Of a DNA stretch of 64,000 bases, positions 8,378 to 17,208 are shown in pieces. Under the pieces are notes generated by a model. It did not search any database and had not been told where the DNA came from. It saw nothing but the letters and a program-made list of their open reading frames with translations. Position 1 is the first letter of the stretch. The number at the start of each line of letters is the position of its first letter. This stretch comes from CBDFGN01 sp965247065 (GTDB lineage: Bacteria > Bacteroidota > Bacteroidia > Cytophagales > Cyclobacteriaceae): positions 2,356,001 to 2,420,000 of the forward strand of contig CBDFGN010000006.1 in the NCBI GenBank assembly GCA_965247065.1, read 5' to 3'. The translations under genes were made by a program, and so were the position numbers.

Positions 8378-10792
8378 TCAGTAAATTTCTGGAAAGGTTT
8401 TGGGATCGGACTCTGACATCATGCTGTAGGCGGCATCAAATATGTCCTCAGCATTGGGCTTGGAAAAATAATCCCCATCTGAAGCGTACGCAGGTCGATG
8501 ATCTTTAGCGGTCACGGTTATAGGCTTTGAGTCCAGGTATTGGTAGCCGTTCTGCTCTTCAATTACTTTTTCCATCATGTAGGCCGAAGCACCTCCGGGA
8601 CCATCTTCGTCCGCGAAAATAATGCGGTTTGTCTTCTTAAGTGACTCCACAACCTGATGATGGATATCAAACGGAATGAGAGTTTGGACATCGACAATCT
8701 GGCATGAGATCCCAATTTCAGCCAATTGTTTGGCACCGTCGAGGGCTATCCTGCACATAGAACCATACGTGACGATAGTAATGTCGGTACCTTCTCGGAT
8801 TACCTCCGGAACGCCTAACGGTACGGTGAACTCTCCGATATTCTCAGGGATCCTCTCCTTCAGCCGATATCCATTGAGGCATTCTACCAGCAGCGCTGGA
8901 TCATCGGCACGAAAAATAGTATTATAGAAACCAGCGGCCTGGGTCATATTCCTTGGTGTAAGTATATAGATACCGCGCAAGCTGTTAATGAGCATTCCCA
9001 TGGGAGAACCAGAATGCCATATCCCTTCCAATCTATGACCCCTGGTCCGGATCACCAAGGGCGCGCTTTGCCCTCCTTTGGTCCGATAATGCAAACTGGC
9101 CAAGTCGTCGGTCAGGGTTTGAAGCGTATAGGCAACGTAATCCAGATATTGGATCTCGGCAAGTGGTCTTAATCCACGGAGCGCTAAGCCAACACCCTGT
9201 CCTATGATTGCGGATTCACGAATACCGGTATCGTCCACCCTTAGAATGCCGTATTTTTCTTGAAGTCCTGCAAACCCCTGGTTTACATCCCCGATCTTAC
9301 CCAGATCTTCCCCAAATGCTAATATCCGCGGATCCCTGCTCAATGCCGAGTCAAAGCACGCCTGTACTACCTCCCGGCCATCGACTAGCTTCGAGTCGTT
9401 TGTGTATTTGGCCGGTACCACCTCTACCTTTAAGGCCGAGTTGGCAGTCTCGTTATGAAGGCAGGAATCGAAACGATCCTCGTTTTTCAATGTTTCCTGG
9501 TCAAGCCAGTCGATCAACTCCTTTCTGGCCTGCAGATCTTCAAATCGCACCGTTCTCAGCGCCTTCTTTACCGCTCGAATGGTATCCTGCCGAATCGCCC
9601 CGACCGCTTTGCTCAAATCATCGATTATGAACTTGATCTCTTGCCCATGGATACTTTGTCTGGCCAATCGCACCAAAATGGCGTGAGCCTCGATTTGAGT
9701 TGATTTGACATCCTCAATGAACGCCTTGCGAGCCTCATCCCTGTCAATTTTCACTTTCTTTTGGGCCTCACGGTCAATTTCCTTAAGGTCTTCGGCCTCG
9801 CAGATCTCATTATCAAGTATCCACTCCTTCACCTTGGTGATGCAATCGTAATCCTTTTCCCATTTCAACCGCTCCTTGGATTTGTAACGTTGGTGAGATC
9901 CTGAAGTGGAATGCCCTTGGGGCTGGGTCATTTCGGTAACATGGACCAGCACTGGAACATGATGCTTCCTGGCTAGGTCACCGGCCTTTTTGAAGGTTTG
10001 ACACAATCCTATGTAATCCCAGCCTTTGACCACCATTATCTCAAAACCCTTTTCATGCTTGGTGCGCTGAAAGCCCGCCAAAGCTTTCGAGATGCTTGAC
10101 TTGGTGGTATGATATTCCTTGGGCACCGAAATGCCATATTCGTCATCCCAGACCGCCATTACAACCGGGATTTGTAGCACTCCAATGGCGTTGAAAGCCT
10201 CGAGGAAAAGTCCTTCAGAAGTAGAGGCGTTGCCTATGGTTCCGAAAGCTACTTCATTGCCCTTGTTGGAGAATTCCTTCAAATGCTTCAAATCCAGGTT
10301 GTGGCGGTAAATCTTGGAGGCCAATCCCAACCCCACGATCTTAGGGATCTGCGCTGCAGTAGGTGAAAGATCAGCTGCCGTATTGTAACGGTTAGTCTGG
10401 CTGCGCCAGTTACCCTTCTCGTCTAATAAACGGGTGGCGTAATGACTCCCCATTTGCCGGCCGGCGGAATTTGGTTCGGCTTCAAGGTCTGTGTGGGCAT
10501 ACAATTGGGCAAAGTATTCCCTAAAGGTCAATTCTCCAATGGCCAGCATAAAAGTCTGGTCCCGGTAATAACCGGACCTGAAATCACCTTTCTTGAAAGC
10601 TTTAGCCATAGCCACCTGGGCCAACTCCTTGCCATCCCCAAATATTCCAAACTTGGCTTTGCCCATAAACACCTCTTTTCGCCCTAGCAAACTGGCGAAT
10701 CGGCTTTCACTAATTATTCGGTAGTCATTTAGGATTTCCTGGACCGACAGGTTTATCCCGGTAAGAGTTTTATCGGTTTCAACTTTGCTCAT
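8378..10792 (-). CDS. fused alpha/beta 2-oxoacid dehydrogenase E1
   Basis: An 804-residue fusion of the E1 alpha and beta subunits of a 2-oxoacid dehydrogenase (pyruvate or branched-chain type). Thiamine-diphosphate-dependent decarboxylation feeds E2/E3 to make acyl-CoA. The alpha part (about 1-370) has the region GTIGNASTSEGLFLEAFNAI followed by AVWDDEYGISVP; this corresponds to the TPP motif usually written GDG...NN. The beta part (about 465-804) starts DGREVVQACFDSAL and has AFGEDLGKIGDVNQG and QTLIPFDIH. The Asp/Asn changes in the TPP motif match what I recall of Bacteroidota fused E1 proteins. No E2 or E3 gene is nearby. A strong consensus promoter lies upstream. Confidence 0.9.
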   Translation of the reverse strand: MSKVETDKTLTGINLSVQEILNDYRIISESRFASLLGRKEVFMGKAKFGIFGDGKELAQVAMAKAFKKGDFRSGYYRDQTFMLAIGELTFREYFAQLYAHTDLEAEPNSAGRQMGSHYATRLLDEKGNWRSQTNRYNTAADLSPTAAQIPKIVGLGLASKIYRHNLDLKHLKEFSNKGNEVAFGTIGNASTSEGLFLEAFNAIGVLQIPVVMAVWDDEYGISVPKEYHTTKSSISKALAGFQRTKHEKGFEIMVVKGWDYIGLCQTFKKAGDLARKHHVPVLVHVTEMTQPQGHSTSGSHQRYKSKERLKWEKDYDCITKVKEWILDNEICEAEDLKEIDREAQKKVKIDRDEARKAFIEDVKSTQIEAHAILVRLARQSIHGQEIKFIIDDLSKAVGAIRQDTIRAVKKALRTVRFEDLQARKELIDWLDQETLKNEDRFDSCLHNETANSALKVEVVPAKYTNDSKLVDGREVVQACFDSALSRDPRILAFGEDLGKIGDVNQGFAGLQEKYGILRVDDTGIRESAIIGQGVGLALRGLRPLAEIQYLDYVAYTLQTLTDDLASLHYRTKGGQSAPLVIRTRGHRLEGIWHSGSPMGMLINSLRGIYILTPRNMTQAAGFYNTIFRADDPALLVECLNGYRLKERIPENIGEFTVPLGVPEVIREGTDITIVTYGSMCRIALDGAKQLAEIGISCQIVDVQTLIPFDIHHQVVESLKKTNRIIFADEDGPGGASAYMMEKVIEEQNGYQYLDSKPITVTAKDHRPAYASDGDYFSKPNAEDIFDAAYSMMSESDPKTFPEIY

Positions 10793-10830
10793 GAAGGGAG
10801 GCTAAGGCCAACTGCTTGTTTGAAGCCAGA

Positions 10831-10861
10831 CAAAAATAAGCAAAATAGAAGACCTGGCAAA
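10831..10861 (-). promoter_or_regulatory. Bacteroidota sigma-A promoter for the E1 gene
   Basis: On the minus strand TTTG (10861-10858) is followed after exactly 19 bases by TATTTTTG (10838-10831). This matches TTTG-N19-TAnnTTTG, the primary sigma consensus of Bacteroidota. The predicted start near 10825 leaves a short leader before the ATG at 10792. This is the cleanest promoter in the window. The rest of the 290-bp divergent gap (10793-11083) shows only a weak -7-like TATCTTTC at about 11055 for the alanine dehydrogenase gene. Confidence 0.75.
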
Positions 10862-11083
10862 TTTACCCGATTCGACCCCTAAAGAAGACAAAATAGCCAT
10901 TGCATATTTGGTCGGACAATAATTTTAGCAGCAATAATGTATTCAAAATATTTAGTTCTGTAAAATGCTCAAAATTAGAATTACATAAAATCTCTATCAC
11001 GTGCTGGACGGCTACTTTCTTCACATCACAGCCCCAAGGAAAGCCCATTTTAGTTATCTTTCTCCCCAAACAACTTTACCCAA

Positions 11084-12202
11084 ATGATCATAGGTGTACC
11101 CAAGGAAATTAAGGATGACGAAAACCGTGTGGGACTAACTCCAGCCGGAGTAAAGGAATTAGTCAAAAGCGGTCATAAGATATACGTTCAAGCCACGGCC
11201 GGTGAGGGTAGCGGCATATCAGATGAACAATACGAAACCGCCGGAGCTCAGATTCTTCCGGATATCGCCAGCACCTACCAAAATGCCGAGATGGTGGTAA
11301 AGGTAAAAGAACCAGTAGAGACAGAATACTCTTTGATCCAGGAGGATCAATTGGTCTTTACCTATTTTCACTTCGCCAGTTATGAACCGCTGACCCGAGC
11401 CATGATACGGTCGAAGGCCGTTTGCCTTGCCTATGAAACTGTTGAAAAAGCTGATCGAAGCCTTCCATTGTTGATTCCGATGTCTGAAGTAGCCGGCAGG
11501 ATGGCCATACAAGAAGGTGCCAAGTACCTGGAAAAACCGATGAATGGGCGGGGTATTCTGTTAGGCGGAGTACCAGGGGTACATCCAGCCCGGGTCCTGA
11601 TCCTAGGTGGTGGAGTAGTAGGAACCCAATCTGCAAAAATGGCAGCGGGCCTGGGAGCGGATGTTACCATAATGGATATAAGCCTACCACGGTTGCGGTA
11701 CTTAGCCGACGTCATGCCGGCCAATGTAAAGACCTTGATGTCTAATGAATTTAACATACGGGAGCAAATCCAATTGAGTGACCTCATTGTTGGTGCCATT
11801 CTAATCCCCGGTGCCAAAACCCCGCATCTTATAACCCGGGATATGCTAAAGGAAATGAAACCGGGAACCGTGGTGGTTGACGTCGCGGTTGACCAGGGAG
11901 GCTGCATTGAAACCTGCAAGCCAACAACTCACCAAGATCCGACCTACGTTATTGACCATGTAGTTCACTATTGCGTGGCTAACATGCCCGGGGCGGTACC
12001 CTATACCTCAACCTTGGCCCTGACGCATGCCACCTTACCATATGCACTTCAATTGGCGAACCTGGGCTGGAAAAAGGCCTGCAAACGAAACAGGGAGTTG
12101 AAATTAGGTCTGAATATCGTTAAGGGAAAGATCGTGTATCAAGGTGTAGCCGAGGCCTTTGACATGCCGTTCGAGGATGCGGAGCCGTACCTCGTGGTCT
12201 AA
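11084..12202 (+). CDS. ald: alanine dehydrogenase
   Basis: A 372-residue NAD-dependent alanine dehydrogenase (L-alanine to pyruvate plus ammonia). It opens with the family signature MIIGVPKEIKDDENRVGLTP. The substrate-site Lys lies in VVKVKEP, the catalytic His in TYFHFASYEPL, and the NAD loop reads VLILGGGVVGTQSAKMA near residue 170. Length is normal for the family. It stands alone on the plus strand and overlaps the convergent HsdR-N gene by 4 bp. Its position opposite the E1 gene suggests a role around pyruvate, but that is only context. Confidence 0.95.
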   Translation: MIIGVPKEIKDDENRVGLTPAGVKELVKSGHKIYVQATAGEGSGISDEQYETAGAQILPDIASTYQNAEMVVKVKEPVETEYSLIQEDQLVFTYFHFASYEPLTRAMIRSKAVCLAYETVEKADRSLPLLIPMSEVAGRMAIQEGAKYLEKPMNGRGILLGGVPGVHPARVLILGGGVVGTQSAKMAAGLGADVTIMDISLPRLRYLADVMPANVKTLMSNEFNIREQIQLSDLIVGAILIPGAKTPHLITRDMLKEMKPGTVVVDVAVDQGGCIETCKPTTHQDPTYVIDHVVHYCVANMPGAVPYTSTLALTHATLPYALQLANLGWKKACKRNRELKLGLNIVKGKIVYQGVAEAFDMPFEDAEPYLVV

Positions 12203-12651
12203 GTAGCCTCGTTATGACTCGGGAAGGAAGGTCTGAATTCGATTTTCCTGGACCGGTGATCTATCCCGCAGCAAAAATGTCTTAACCCATTGGTTATTGC
12301 CACGTACCGGGCCCGGAGGACGGAGTTGTACTCCGCTACTTGATTGAAGGTCTTTTGGGAAATAGCAATTTCTGGCGCCTTACATTCAACCACCATAAAC
12401 GGTCGACCTTCGTGATCGTATACCACGATGTCGGTGCGTTTCTTCAGTTGGTTATATTTCAGTCCGCTTTCGGATTTTATCAACCCCCGAGGATACTTCA
12501 ACTCATTTATGAGATACATTGCGAAATTTTGCCTAACCCATTCTTCTGGAGTCAGGATCATGAACTTCTTGCGCAATTCGTCAAAAATCAGCAATTTATT
12601 GTCACGCCTGATTATATTGAAGCTATATTCTGGTAGGTTCAGCTTTTGCAT
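12199..12651 (-). CDS. solitary HsdR N-terminal-like nuclease-fold protein
   Basis: A 150-residue protein matching the N-terminal domain of type I restriction R subunits (HSDR_N type). The PD-(D/E)xK-like core is visible: Asp in KKRTDIVVYDHEGRP and the Glu-x-Lys in FMVVECKAPEIAIS, followed by a Gln-Tyr helix (NQVAEYNSVLRARY). No helicase part and no hsdM or hsdS is present, so this is not a restriction system. Such single-domain proteins are widespread in Bacteroidota, often near DNA replication genes, and have no established role. The fold suggests nuclease activity or nucleic-acid binding; this is not shown. Confidence 0.8.
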   Translation of the reverse strand: MQKLNLPEYSFNIIRRDNKLLIFDELRKKFMILTPEEWVRQNFAMYLINELKYPRGLIKSESGLKYNQLKKRTDIVVYDHEGRPFMVVECKAPEIAISQKTFNQVAEYNSVLRARYVAITNGLRHFCCGIDHRSRKIEFRPSFPSHNEAT

Positions 12652-12777
12652 TAACCCTTAGAGCAAGAATTCCTATCCCAAAGCAAATAATTATAACAAA
12701 AATGTCCTATTTATTTAGTAAGTGATCTCGACAGCTGCCAAATTCCGGTAGCGTCCGCTGAACTTCTGCCAAAAAAC

Positions 12778-14562
12778 ATGGTCCCAACCAGCATCGTACC
12801 ATACTTCACCATACTGGTCATTTTTGTCAGCTTCTTTCTTATCTATAAGGAAATTCTAAGGCCGACCATAGGGCTTATGGGTGCCACCCTTACGTTCATT
12901 ATTCTTGGTATATTATCTCCTCAGGATCTATTGATAGGTTTTTCAAACGAATCCATTGCCAGCATCGTCCTATTGATCCTTATCACCGTTGGTTTGCGAA
13001 ATAGCTTCAAAATAGATCTGGCGTTGGATCGGTTCTACCGGGGAGTACATAGCTATCGTGGGTTCCTTTTCCGGATGATGACACAGGTAGCTTTGGTTTC
13101 CTCGATTATTAATAATACCCCGGTGGTCGCTTTCATGACCCCATACATTGTTAATTGGGGAAAGAAGAATAACATCGCTCCTTCCAGATTACTGATCCCC
13201 CTCTCGTTTGCCACGATTTTTGGAGGAATGATAACCCTAATCGGAACTAGCACCACACTGGTTCTCAATGGATTCATGCTGGAATTGCAACTTCCCTCTC
13301 TGGACGTTCAAATTCTGTTGATCATAGGATTGGCAGTGACCGCTACCGGAATCAGTTTTATTGGCCTGGCCGCTTATCGGCTCCTTCCCGACCGGCGGGA
13401 TGTTCTCGACACCTTCGAGACGAACAAACGGGAATACCTGGTAGAAACCCGTTTGAAAGAAGATTCCAGCCTGATAGGAAAGTCAATTGTCCAGGGCGGG
13501 TTGAGAAGTTTAAAGGGCCTCTATTTAGTGGAGATCATCCGCGAGTCCCGCGTTATTTCCCCGGTGGAGCCTTTTGAGCGAATCCAACCATCGGACACTC
13601 TGATTTTTGCCGGCGATACCAACCAAATTGTGGATCTCGAAAATTCGGAGTTGGGATTGATCTTACCCAAGCCAGCTCAATCAATCGCCGAAGGAAAAGT
13701 TGACGTCGTGGAGGCAGTGGTGAGCAGTAACTCTTCGTTAATAGGGCGAATAGTAAGACGAACCGGGTTCCGGAATCGGTATGACGCAGCAATAGTCGCT
13801 ATCCATCGAAATGGTGAAATGATGAGGGGGAAAATAGGCGATGCGAATTTGAAGACAGGAGATCTGCTGTTGCTCTATGCCGGGGATGATTTTTATGAAA
13901 AGGTAGATTTGCTTCGGGATATTCACATTATCTCTCACCTGAGGGAAATCAAAAAGCCGGGAAGAAAGAAGATTGCGGCTTTGGCAACCACGACAGTTTT
14001 GGCGATTCTTTTTCTGGCACTTGGCTATTTCTCGCTCTTTACCTCGCTGCTGATCATTTTTTCCATTATGGCGCTTTTCAACATTGTGACTTTGACTGAC
14101 GTGAAGAGAGAAATGGATTTGAACCTGATAAGCATTCTGGTTTTCTCGCTAGCTCTCGGTCAGGCCATCATCAAAACCAACGCCGGAAATTTGGTGGCCC
14201 TAGGAATAATAGACCTGCTCTCGCCCTTTGGTTACGTGGCCATTCTATGTGGGTTGATGATACTCACCACAATGCTCAGCTCCTTCATTACTAACGTGGG
14301 AGCCATTTCAATAGCCTTTCCCCTAGCCTACTCCCTGAGCGCAAACCTGCAAATTGACGGTATGCCGTTCTACCTGGCCATTGCATATTCAGCCTCCGCA
14401 GCCTTCATAACCCCTATTAGCTATCAGACAAACCTGATCGTCTACGGACCTGGAGGTTATAACTTCCGAGATTTTGTAAAAATAGGCCTCCCTGTGACTC
14501 TGATTTACCTGGCTACCACCCTGTTATGCTTGTCCATCATTTACAGGAATGTTCTGCTATGA
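12778..14562 (+). CDS. SLC13-family permease with two RCK-C domains
   Basis: A 594-residue membrane carrier. N-terminal helices (about 1-205) include the loops NNTPVVAFMTP and GTSTTLVLNG, typical of the SLC13/DASS and ArsB-NhaD groups. Between about 215 and 385 are two soluble TrkA-C (RCK_C) domains: the first contains SSLIGKSIVQGGLRS, the second SSLIGRIVRRTGFR. A second membrane half (about 398-594) carries SSFITNVGAISIAFP and ends in a hydrophobic helix. The family takes up dicarboxylates or sulfate with sodium; RCK_C domains may sense a ligand. The substrate cannot be read from the sequence. No partner genes adjoin. Confidence 0.88.
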   Translation: MVPTSIVPYFTILVIFVSFFLIYKEILRPTIGLMGATLTFIILGILSPQDLLIGFSNESIASIVLLILITVGLRNSFKIDLALDRFYRGVHSYRGFLFRMMTQVALVSSIINNTPVVAFMTPYIVNWGKKNNIAPSRLLIPLSFATIFGGMITLIGTSTTLVLNGFMLELQLPSLDVQILLIIGLAVTATGISFIGLAAYRLLPDRRDVLDTFETNKREYLVETRLKEDSSLIGKSIVQGGLRSLKGLYLVEIIRESRVISPVEPFERIQPSDTLIFAGDTNQIVDLENSELGLILPKPAQSIAEGKVDVVEAVVSSNSSLIGRIVRRTGFRNRYDAAIVAIHRNGEMMRGKIGDANLKTGDLLLLYAGDDFYEKVDLLRDIHIISHLREIKKPGRKKIAALATTTVLAILFLALGYFSLFTSLLIIFSIMALFNIVTLTDVKREMDLNLISILVFSLALGQAIIKTNAGNLVALGIIDLLSPFGYVAILCGLMILTTMLSSFITNVGAISIAFPLAYSLSANLQIDGMPFYLAIAYSASAAFITPISYQTNLIVYGPGGYNFRDFVKIGLPVTLIYLATTLLCLSIIYRNVLL

Positions 14563-14591
14563 CGAATTTATTGCAATCAATTAAGTAGGAT

Positions 14592-14617
14592 AAAAAAGGT
14601 CCTGGGCAGCAGGACCT
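14592..14617 (-). terminator. intrinsic terminator of the exbB-exbD operon
   Basis: An 8-bp perfect stem, AGGTCCTG (14597-14604) pairing with CAGGACCT (14610-14617), has a 5-base loop. On the minus strand it is followed by TTTTTT (14597-14592). It lies 26 bp downstream of the second exbD stop codon. No T-run follows on the plus strand, so it serves the minus-strand operon only. Confidence 0.85.
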
Positions 14618-14642
14618 GCTTAACTAGCAAGATTTAAAATCC

Positions 14643-15107
14643 TTAGATCTCCACCTCCGATTTCAAAGTATTGTAAAGAACCTTTCTAGCATTGGCCTCC
14701 TTCAATTCCTGCTGAATATCGGAGATAATGCCCATTTTCGCTTCGCTGTCAACTTTAAGTGAAATGGTTATCTGGTCCCTTTCCACCTCGCTTAGTTTGT
14801 CTTTTTCGCGGCTTACCCAGAGTACCACATTTTTGATGTCGATGAACACATCGTTTACCTGGATCAGCGGTTCGGCTCCAAATCTCTTGATGTCCTTAGG
14901 CTTCCCAATGTACATGTAGCTAACCAAAGACTTCTTCACTAACTTCTGCAACTGAGTCGCCCGGGGGATTGTATTTTCCACCATTATCTCAGTTTCTCTA
15001 AGAACTGTCGTCACCATAAAGAAGAAGAGCAACATGAAAATGATATCCGGCAGCGCTGCGGTGGGAATGTCGGTACTGGTTTTGGTTTTCTTCTTAAATT
15101 TTGACAT
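14643..15107 (-). CDS. exbD: ExbD/TolR-family biopolymer transport protein (second copy)
   Basis: A 154-residue protein with a short basic cytoplasmic N-terminus (MSKFKKKTKTSTDIPTA), one membrane helix (DIIFMLLFFFMVTTVL) with the functional Asp at its start, and a periplasmic domain. I start at ATG 15107, one base after the stop of the upstream exbD. The longer in-frame start at 15137 would overlap that gene and adds nothing. Family role: with ExbB it uses the proton gradient to energise TonB, a gliding motor or a related envelope device. Last gene of the operon; a terminator follows. Confidence 0.9.
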   Translation of the reverse strand: MSKFKKKTKTSTDIPTAALPDIIFMLLFFFMVTTVLRETEIMVENTIPRATQLQKLVKKSLVSYMYIGKPKDIKRFGAEPLIQVNDVFIDIKNVVLWVSREKDKLSEVERDQITISLKVDSEAKMGIISDIQQELKEANARKVLYNTLKSEVEI

Positions 15108-15108
15108 A

Positions 15109-15786
15109 TCAGCCTCCGACCTTAGACGGTTCGGCAATAGAAATGTTTCGAGGGATGCCTTCCCGAGCCTGCAGGTACAATCTCATCAGCAGAGGATCGC
15201 TTCGATCCAAACTCCTGAAAAGATCGGCCAAATCGGCCTTGGTCTTATCAGGATAAACTGTGAGAAGCTCCTCCATTATCCTTTCCCCGTATATTTCATT
15301 ATAAGCCCCTTGCAGCTCGTCCAAAACTGCAATAAACAGTTCATAACTTGTCCCACGATCAGTTTTGAAGGAAACCACCGCCTCCTTGGGATCGTCGGAT
15401 GATTCCGGGCTCCGAGATGCATACGCCTTCATGTGAGATGGCAAAGAGTTAAAAATGTCAATGGCTTCAGGGCTGGGTGCGCCAAAGTTCAACACAAACT
15501 CTTTGATCATAGGCCTCAATTTTGAAACATCGTCTAAATCCCCAAACGGCTCATCCTCCACCAAAAGCTTGTCCTTGGAATTGGCCAGTATCTTGAAAAT
15601 ATTTCGCTTATTTTTGGTAATATCCGGCGGCGGTTCATTGGGATCAGGCTTGGGTGGAAGTACCAGCAAGATACCTTTGTCTGAGGCAATCGTTGTGGTT
15701 ACCAGAAAGAAAATAAGCAGCAGGAACGCAATGTCTGCCATGGAGCCTGAGCTTATTTCCGGAGTTGTTCTATTACCACGTGCCAT
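15109..15786 (-). CDS. exbD: ExbD/TolR-family biopolymer transport protein (first copy, long)
   Basis: A 225-residue protein. The N-terminal part has the ExbD pattern GSMADIAFLLLIFFLVTTTI, with Asp in the helix as the expected proton-relay residue. The periplasmic part is longer than in usual ExbD proteins (about 140 residues) and contains a Pro-rich linker PPKPDPNEPPPD plus a large, partly charged C-terminal region. Two different ExbD paralogues in one operon with one ExbB are common in Bacteroidota; whether they form one mixed complex is unknown. It lies 1 bp after the 105-aa membrane protein gene and 1 bp before the second exbD. Confidence 0.88.
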   Translation of the reverse strand: MARGNRTTPEISSGSMADIAFLLLIFFLVTTTIASDKGILLVLPPKPDPNEPPPDITKNKRNIFKILANSKDKLLVEDEPFGDLDDVSKLRPMIKEFVLNFGAPSPEAIDIFNSLPSHMKAYASRSPESSDDPKEAVVSFKTDRGTSYELFIAVLDELQGAYNEIYGERIMEELLTVYPDKTKADLADLFRSLDRSDPLLMRLYLQAREGIPRNISIAEPSKVGG

Positions 15787-15787
15787 C

Positions 15788-16105
15788 TTATTTGAATAAT
15801 TTTGATATCTCGGAGTAAAGTATTGCTACGAAAACAATAGTAAGCATCAGATACATCATGGTTACCGCTCCACCTATGGTTTTTGAGAGGGAAGCGTCTA
15901 CCCCAAATTGAGGGTATACCGATGTCACTTCGCTTCCAGAGATCAAATAACCCAATAGAAATACCACCAGTAATGCTGCGATTCCTATTCCTGACTTGGC
16001 CAGACTCTTGGGATCGTTTACAGCGCCAATCATAGGAAGCACTATCGCCGCCAAAGCCGCAATTCCAATGAGTCCATATCCAAGGTATAAGGCAAAATCG
16101 ATCAT
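15788..16105 (-). CDS. small three-helix membrane protein of the ExbBD operon
   Basis: A 105-residue, very hydrophobic protein with three predicted helices: residues about 4-26 (FALYLGYGLIGIAALAAIV), 38-57 (IGIAALLVVFLLGYLISG) and 78-100 (AVTMMYLMLTIVFVAILYSE). A short polar loop (SEVTSVYPQFGVDASLS) lies between the last two. It sits between exbB and the first exbD with spacings of 11 and 1 bp, so it is certainly co-expressed. I recall the same order in many Bacteroidota, but no function is assigned. The likely role is as an accessory subunit of the proton channel; this rests on position only. Confidence 0.75.
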   Translation of the reverse strand: MIDFALYLGYGLIGIAALAAIVLPMIGAVNDPKSLAKSGIGIAALLVVFLLGYLISGSEVTSVYPQFGVDASLSKTIGGAVTMMYLMLTIVFVAILYSEISKLFK

Positions 16106-16116
16106 TGATTTAAAAT

Positions 16117-16962
16117 CTATTGAGATTGAACTTTGGACAACTTATGCTTAACTAATAGGTCGACCAAGGAAATCGATGCATCTTCCATCTGGTTGACCAA
16201 GGAGTCCACTTTTGAGACCAGATAGTTATAGAACAATTGAAGAATTACCGCTACGATCAGTCCTCCGACAGTGGTTAGCAGGGCTACCTTGATACCTCCG
16301 GCCACAAGTGAAGGAGAGATATCTCCGGCGGCTTGAATCGCGTCAAAAGCATCAATCATTCCAATTACCGTACCCATGAACCCAAGCATAGGAGCTAGGG
16401 AAATAAACAGCGATATCCAAACCAAACCCTTTTCTAATCGGCCCATTTCAACCGAACCGTAAGCGATAATGGACTTTTCAACCATCTCAATCCCCTCTGA
16501 CATTCTCATCAGACCCTGAGTAAAGATTGAGGCCACGGGGCCTCGAGTATTTTTGCACAGGTCCTTGGCGGCATCAACCCCACCTGAGGAAAGAGCATCT
16601 TCAACTCCGATTAGTAATTTTTTTGTATTGGTTGTTGATAGATTAAGAGTAATAATTCTTTCAATGGCGATTGCCAGTCCCAGAATGAGACATAATAGTA
16701 CGATGCCCATAAATTGCCATCCACCCTCGATGAATTTTTCCTTGACCAGTTGGTGGAAAGTTTGCTCGACTTCATCTGGGGCTGCAGCTTGAATTGGAGC
16801 TACTTTCTCGACCGGCTCCTCGACAGCTTCCTCGAAACCAGCGTCAACGGATTCCGTATCTGCCGCCTCGTCAGAGGTGTCATCCTGCGCAAAGGCTACG
16901 CCCGGCTGGATGCAGAAGCATAAAGCTCCTATTATCATAAATAAAGTGAATGACTTTTTCAT
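16117..16962 (-). CDS. exbB: MotA/TolQ/ExbB proton-channel family protein
   Basis: A 281-residue protein. I start it at ATG 16962 (MKKSFTLFMIIGALCF); the frame continues upstream to 17163 only because it runs through the tRNA-Ser gene. A cleavable signal-like segment is followed by an acidic stretch (DDTSDEAADTESVDAGFEE) and then the ExbB core: helix 1 (QFMGIVLLCLILGLAIAIERI), a cytoplasmic domain, and helices 2 and 3 (LFISLAPMLGFMGTVIGMI and GGIKVALLTTVGGLIVAVI). The Gly-Thr-Val-x-Gly-Met motif is typical. With ExbD it conducts protons to drive TonB-like devices. First gene of the four-gene operon. Confidence 0.92.
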   Translation of the reverse strand: MKKSFTLFMIIGALCFCIQPGVAFAQDDTSDEAADTESVDAGFEEAVEEPVEKVAPIQAAAPDEVEQTFHQLVKEKFIEGGWQFMGIVLLCLILGLAIAIERIITLNLSTTNTKKLLIGVEDALSSGGVDAAKDLCKNTRGPVASIFTQGLMRMSEGIEMVEKSIIAYGSVEMGRLEKGLVWISLFISLAPMLGFMGTVIGMIDAFDAIQAAGDISPSLVAGGIKVALLTTVGGLIVAVILQLFYNYLVSKVDSLVNQMEDASISLVDLLVKHKLSKVQSQ

Positions 16963-17041
16963 AGTTACGGTTTTAATAAATCCTAGGGTTACTAGATTTG
17001 AAATTATGATAGAACGTTTCAACTCATTTTTTTTTAAGGTG

Positions 17042-17129
17042 CGGAGAGGAAGGGATTCGAACCCCCGGTACCCTTTTGGGGTACACTCACTTTCCAGGCG
17101 AGCACCTTCAACCACTCGGTCACCTCTCC
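17042..17129 (-). tRNA. tRNA-Ser (anticodon GGA)
   Basis: An 88-nt class II tRNA. The acceptor stem pairs GGAGAGG (17129-17123) with CCTCTCC (17049-17043), with G as discriminator. The anticodon loop is CTGGAAA, with GGA reading UCC and UCU. The long variable arm is GTGTACCCC-AAAA-GGGTAC, as expected for serine, and the T arm reads GGGGGTTCGAATCCC. The CCA end is not encoded. It lies 80 bp upstream of exbB on the same strand and may share its transcript. Confidence 0.97.
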
Positions 17130-17151
17130 CTATTTTACGAGATAAAGGAAA

Positions 17152-17183
17152 CAAATAAATCAATAAAAAACACGTTATGCAAA
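17152..17183 (-). promoter_or_regulatory. probable promoter of tRNA-Ser (and perhaps exbB)
   Basis: Minus-strand TTTG (17183-17180), a 20-base spacer, then TTTATTTG (17159-17152), one mismatch from TAnnTTTG. It stands about 23 bases upstream of the tRNA 5' end. No better promoter is seen in the 80 bp between the tRNA and exbB, so the operon may be read from here. Confidence 0.55.
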
Positions 17184-17208
17184 TTTTAGAATATATTTTT
17201 GATCCGGC

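Noticed and set aside
12199..12651. Type I restriction system
   Set aside because: Only the N-terminal domain is present and the neighbours are alanine dehydrogenase and a permease.
14563..14642. Terminator for the SLC13 permease on the plus strand
   Set aside because: The hairpin lacks a T-run in that direction; it fits only the minus-strand exbD operon.
16963..17163. N-terminal extension of the ExbB frame upstream of 16962
   Set aside because: The extension reads through the tRNA-Ser gene; the ATG at 16962 begins a proper signal-like segment.
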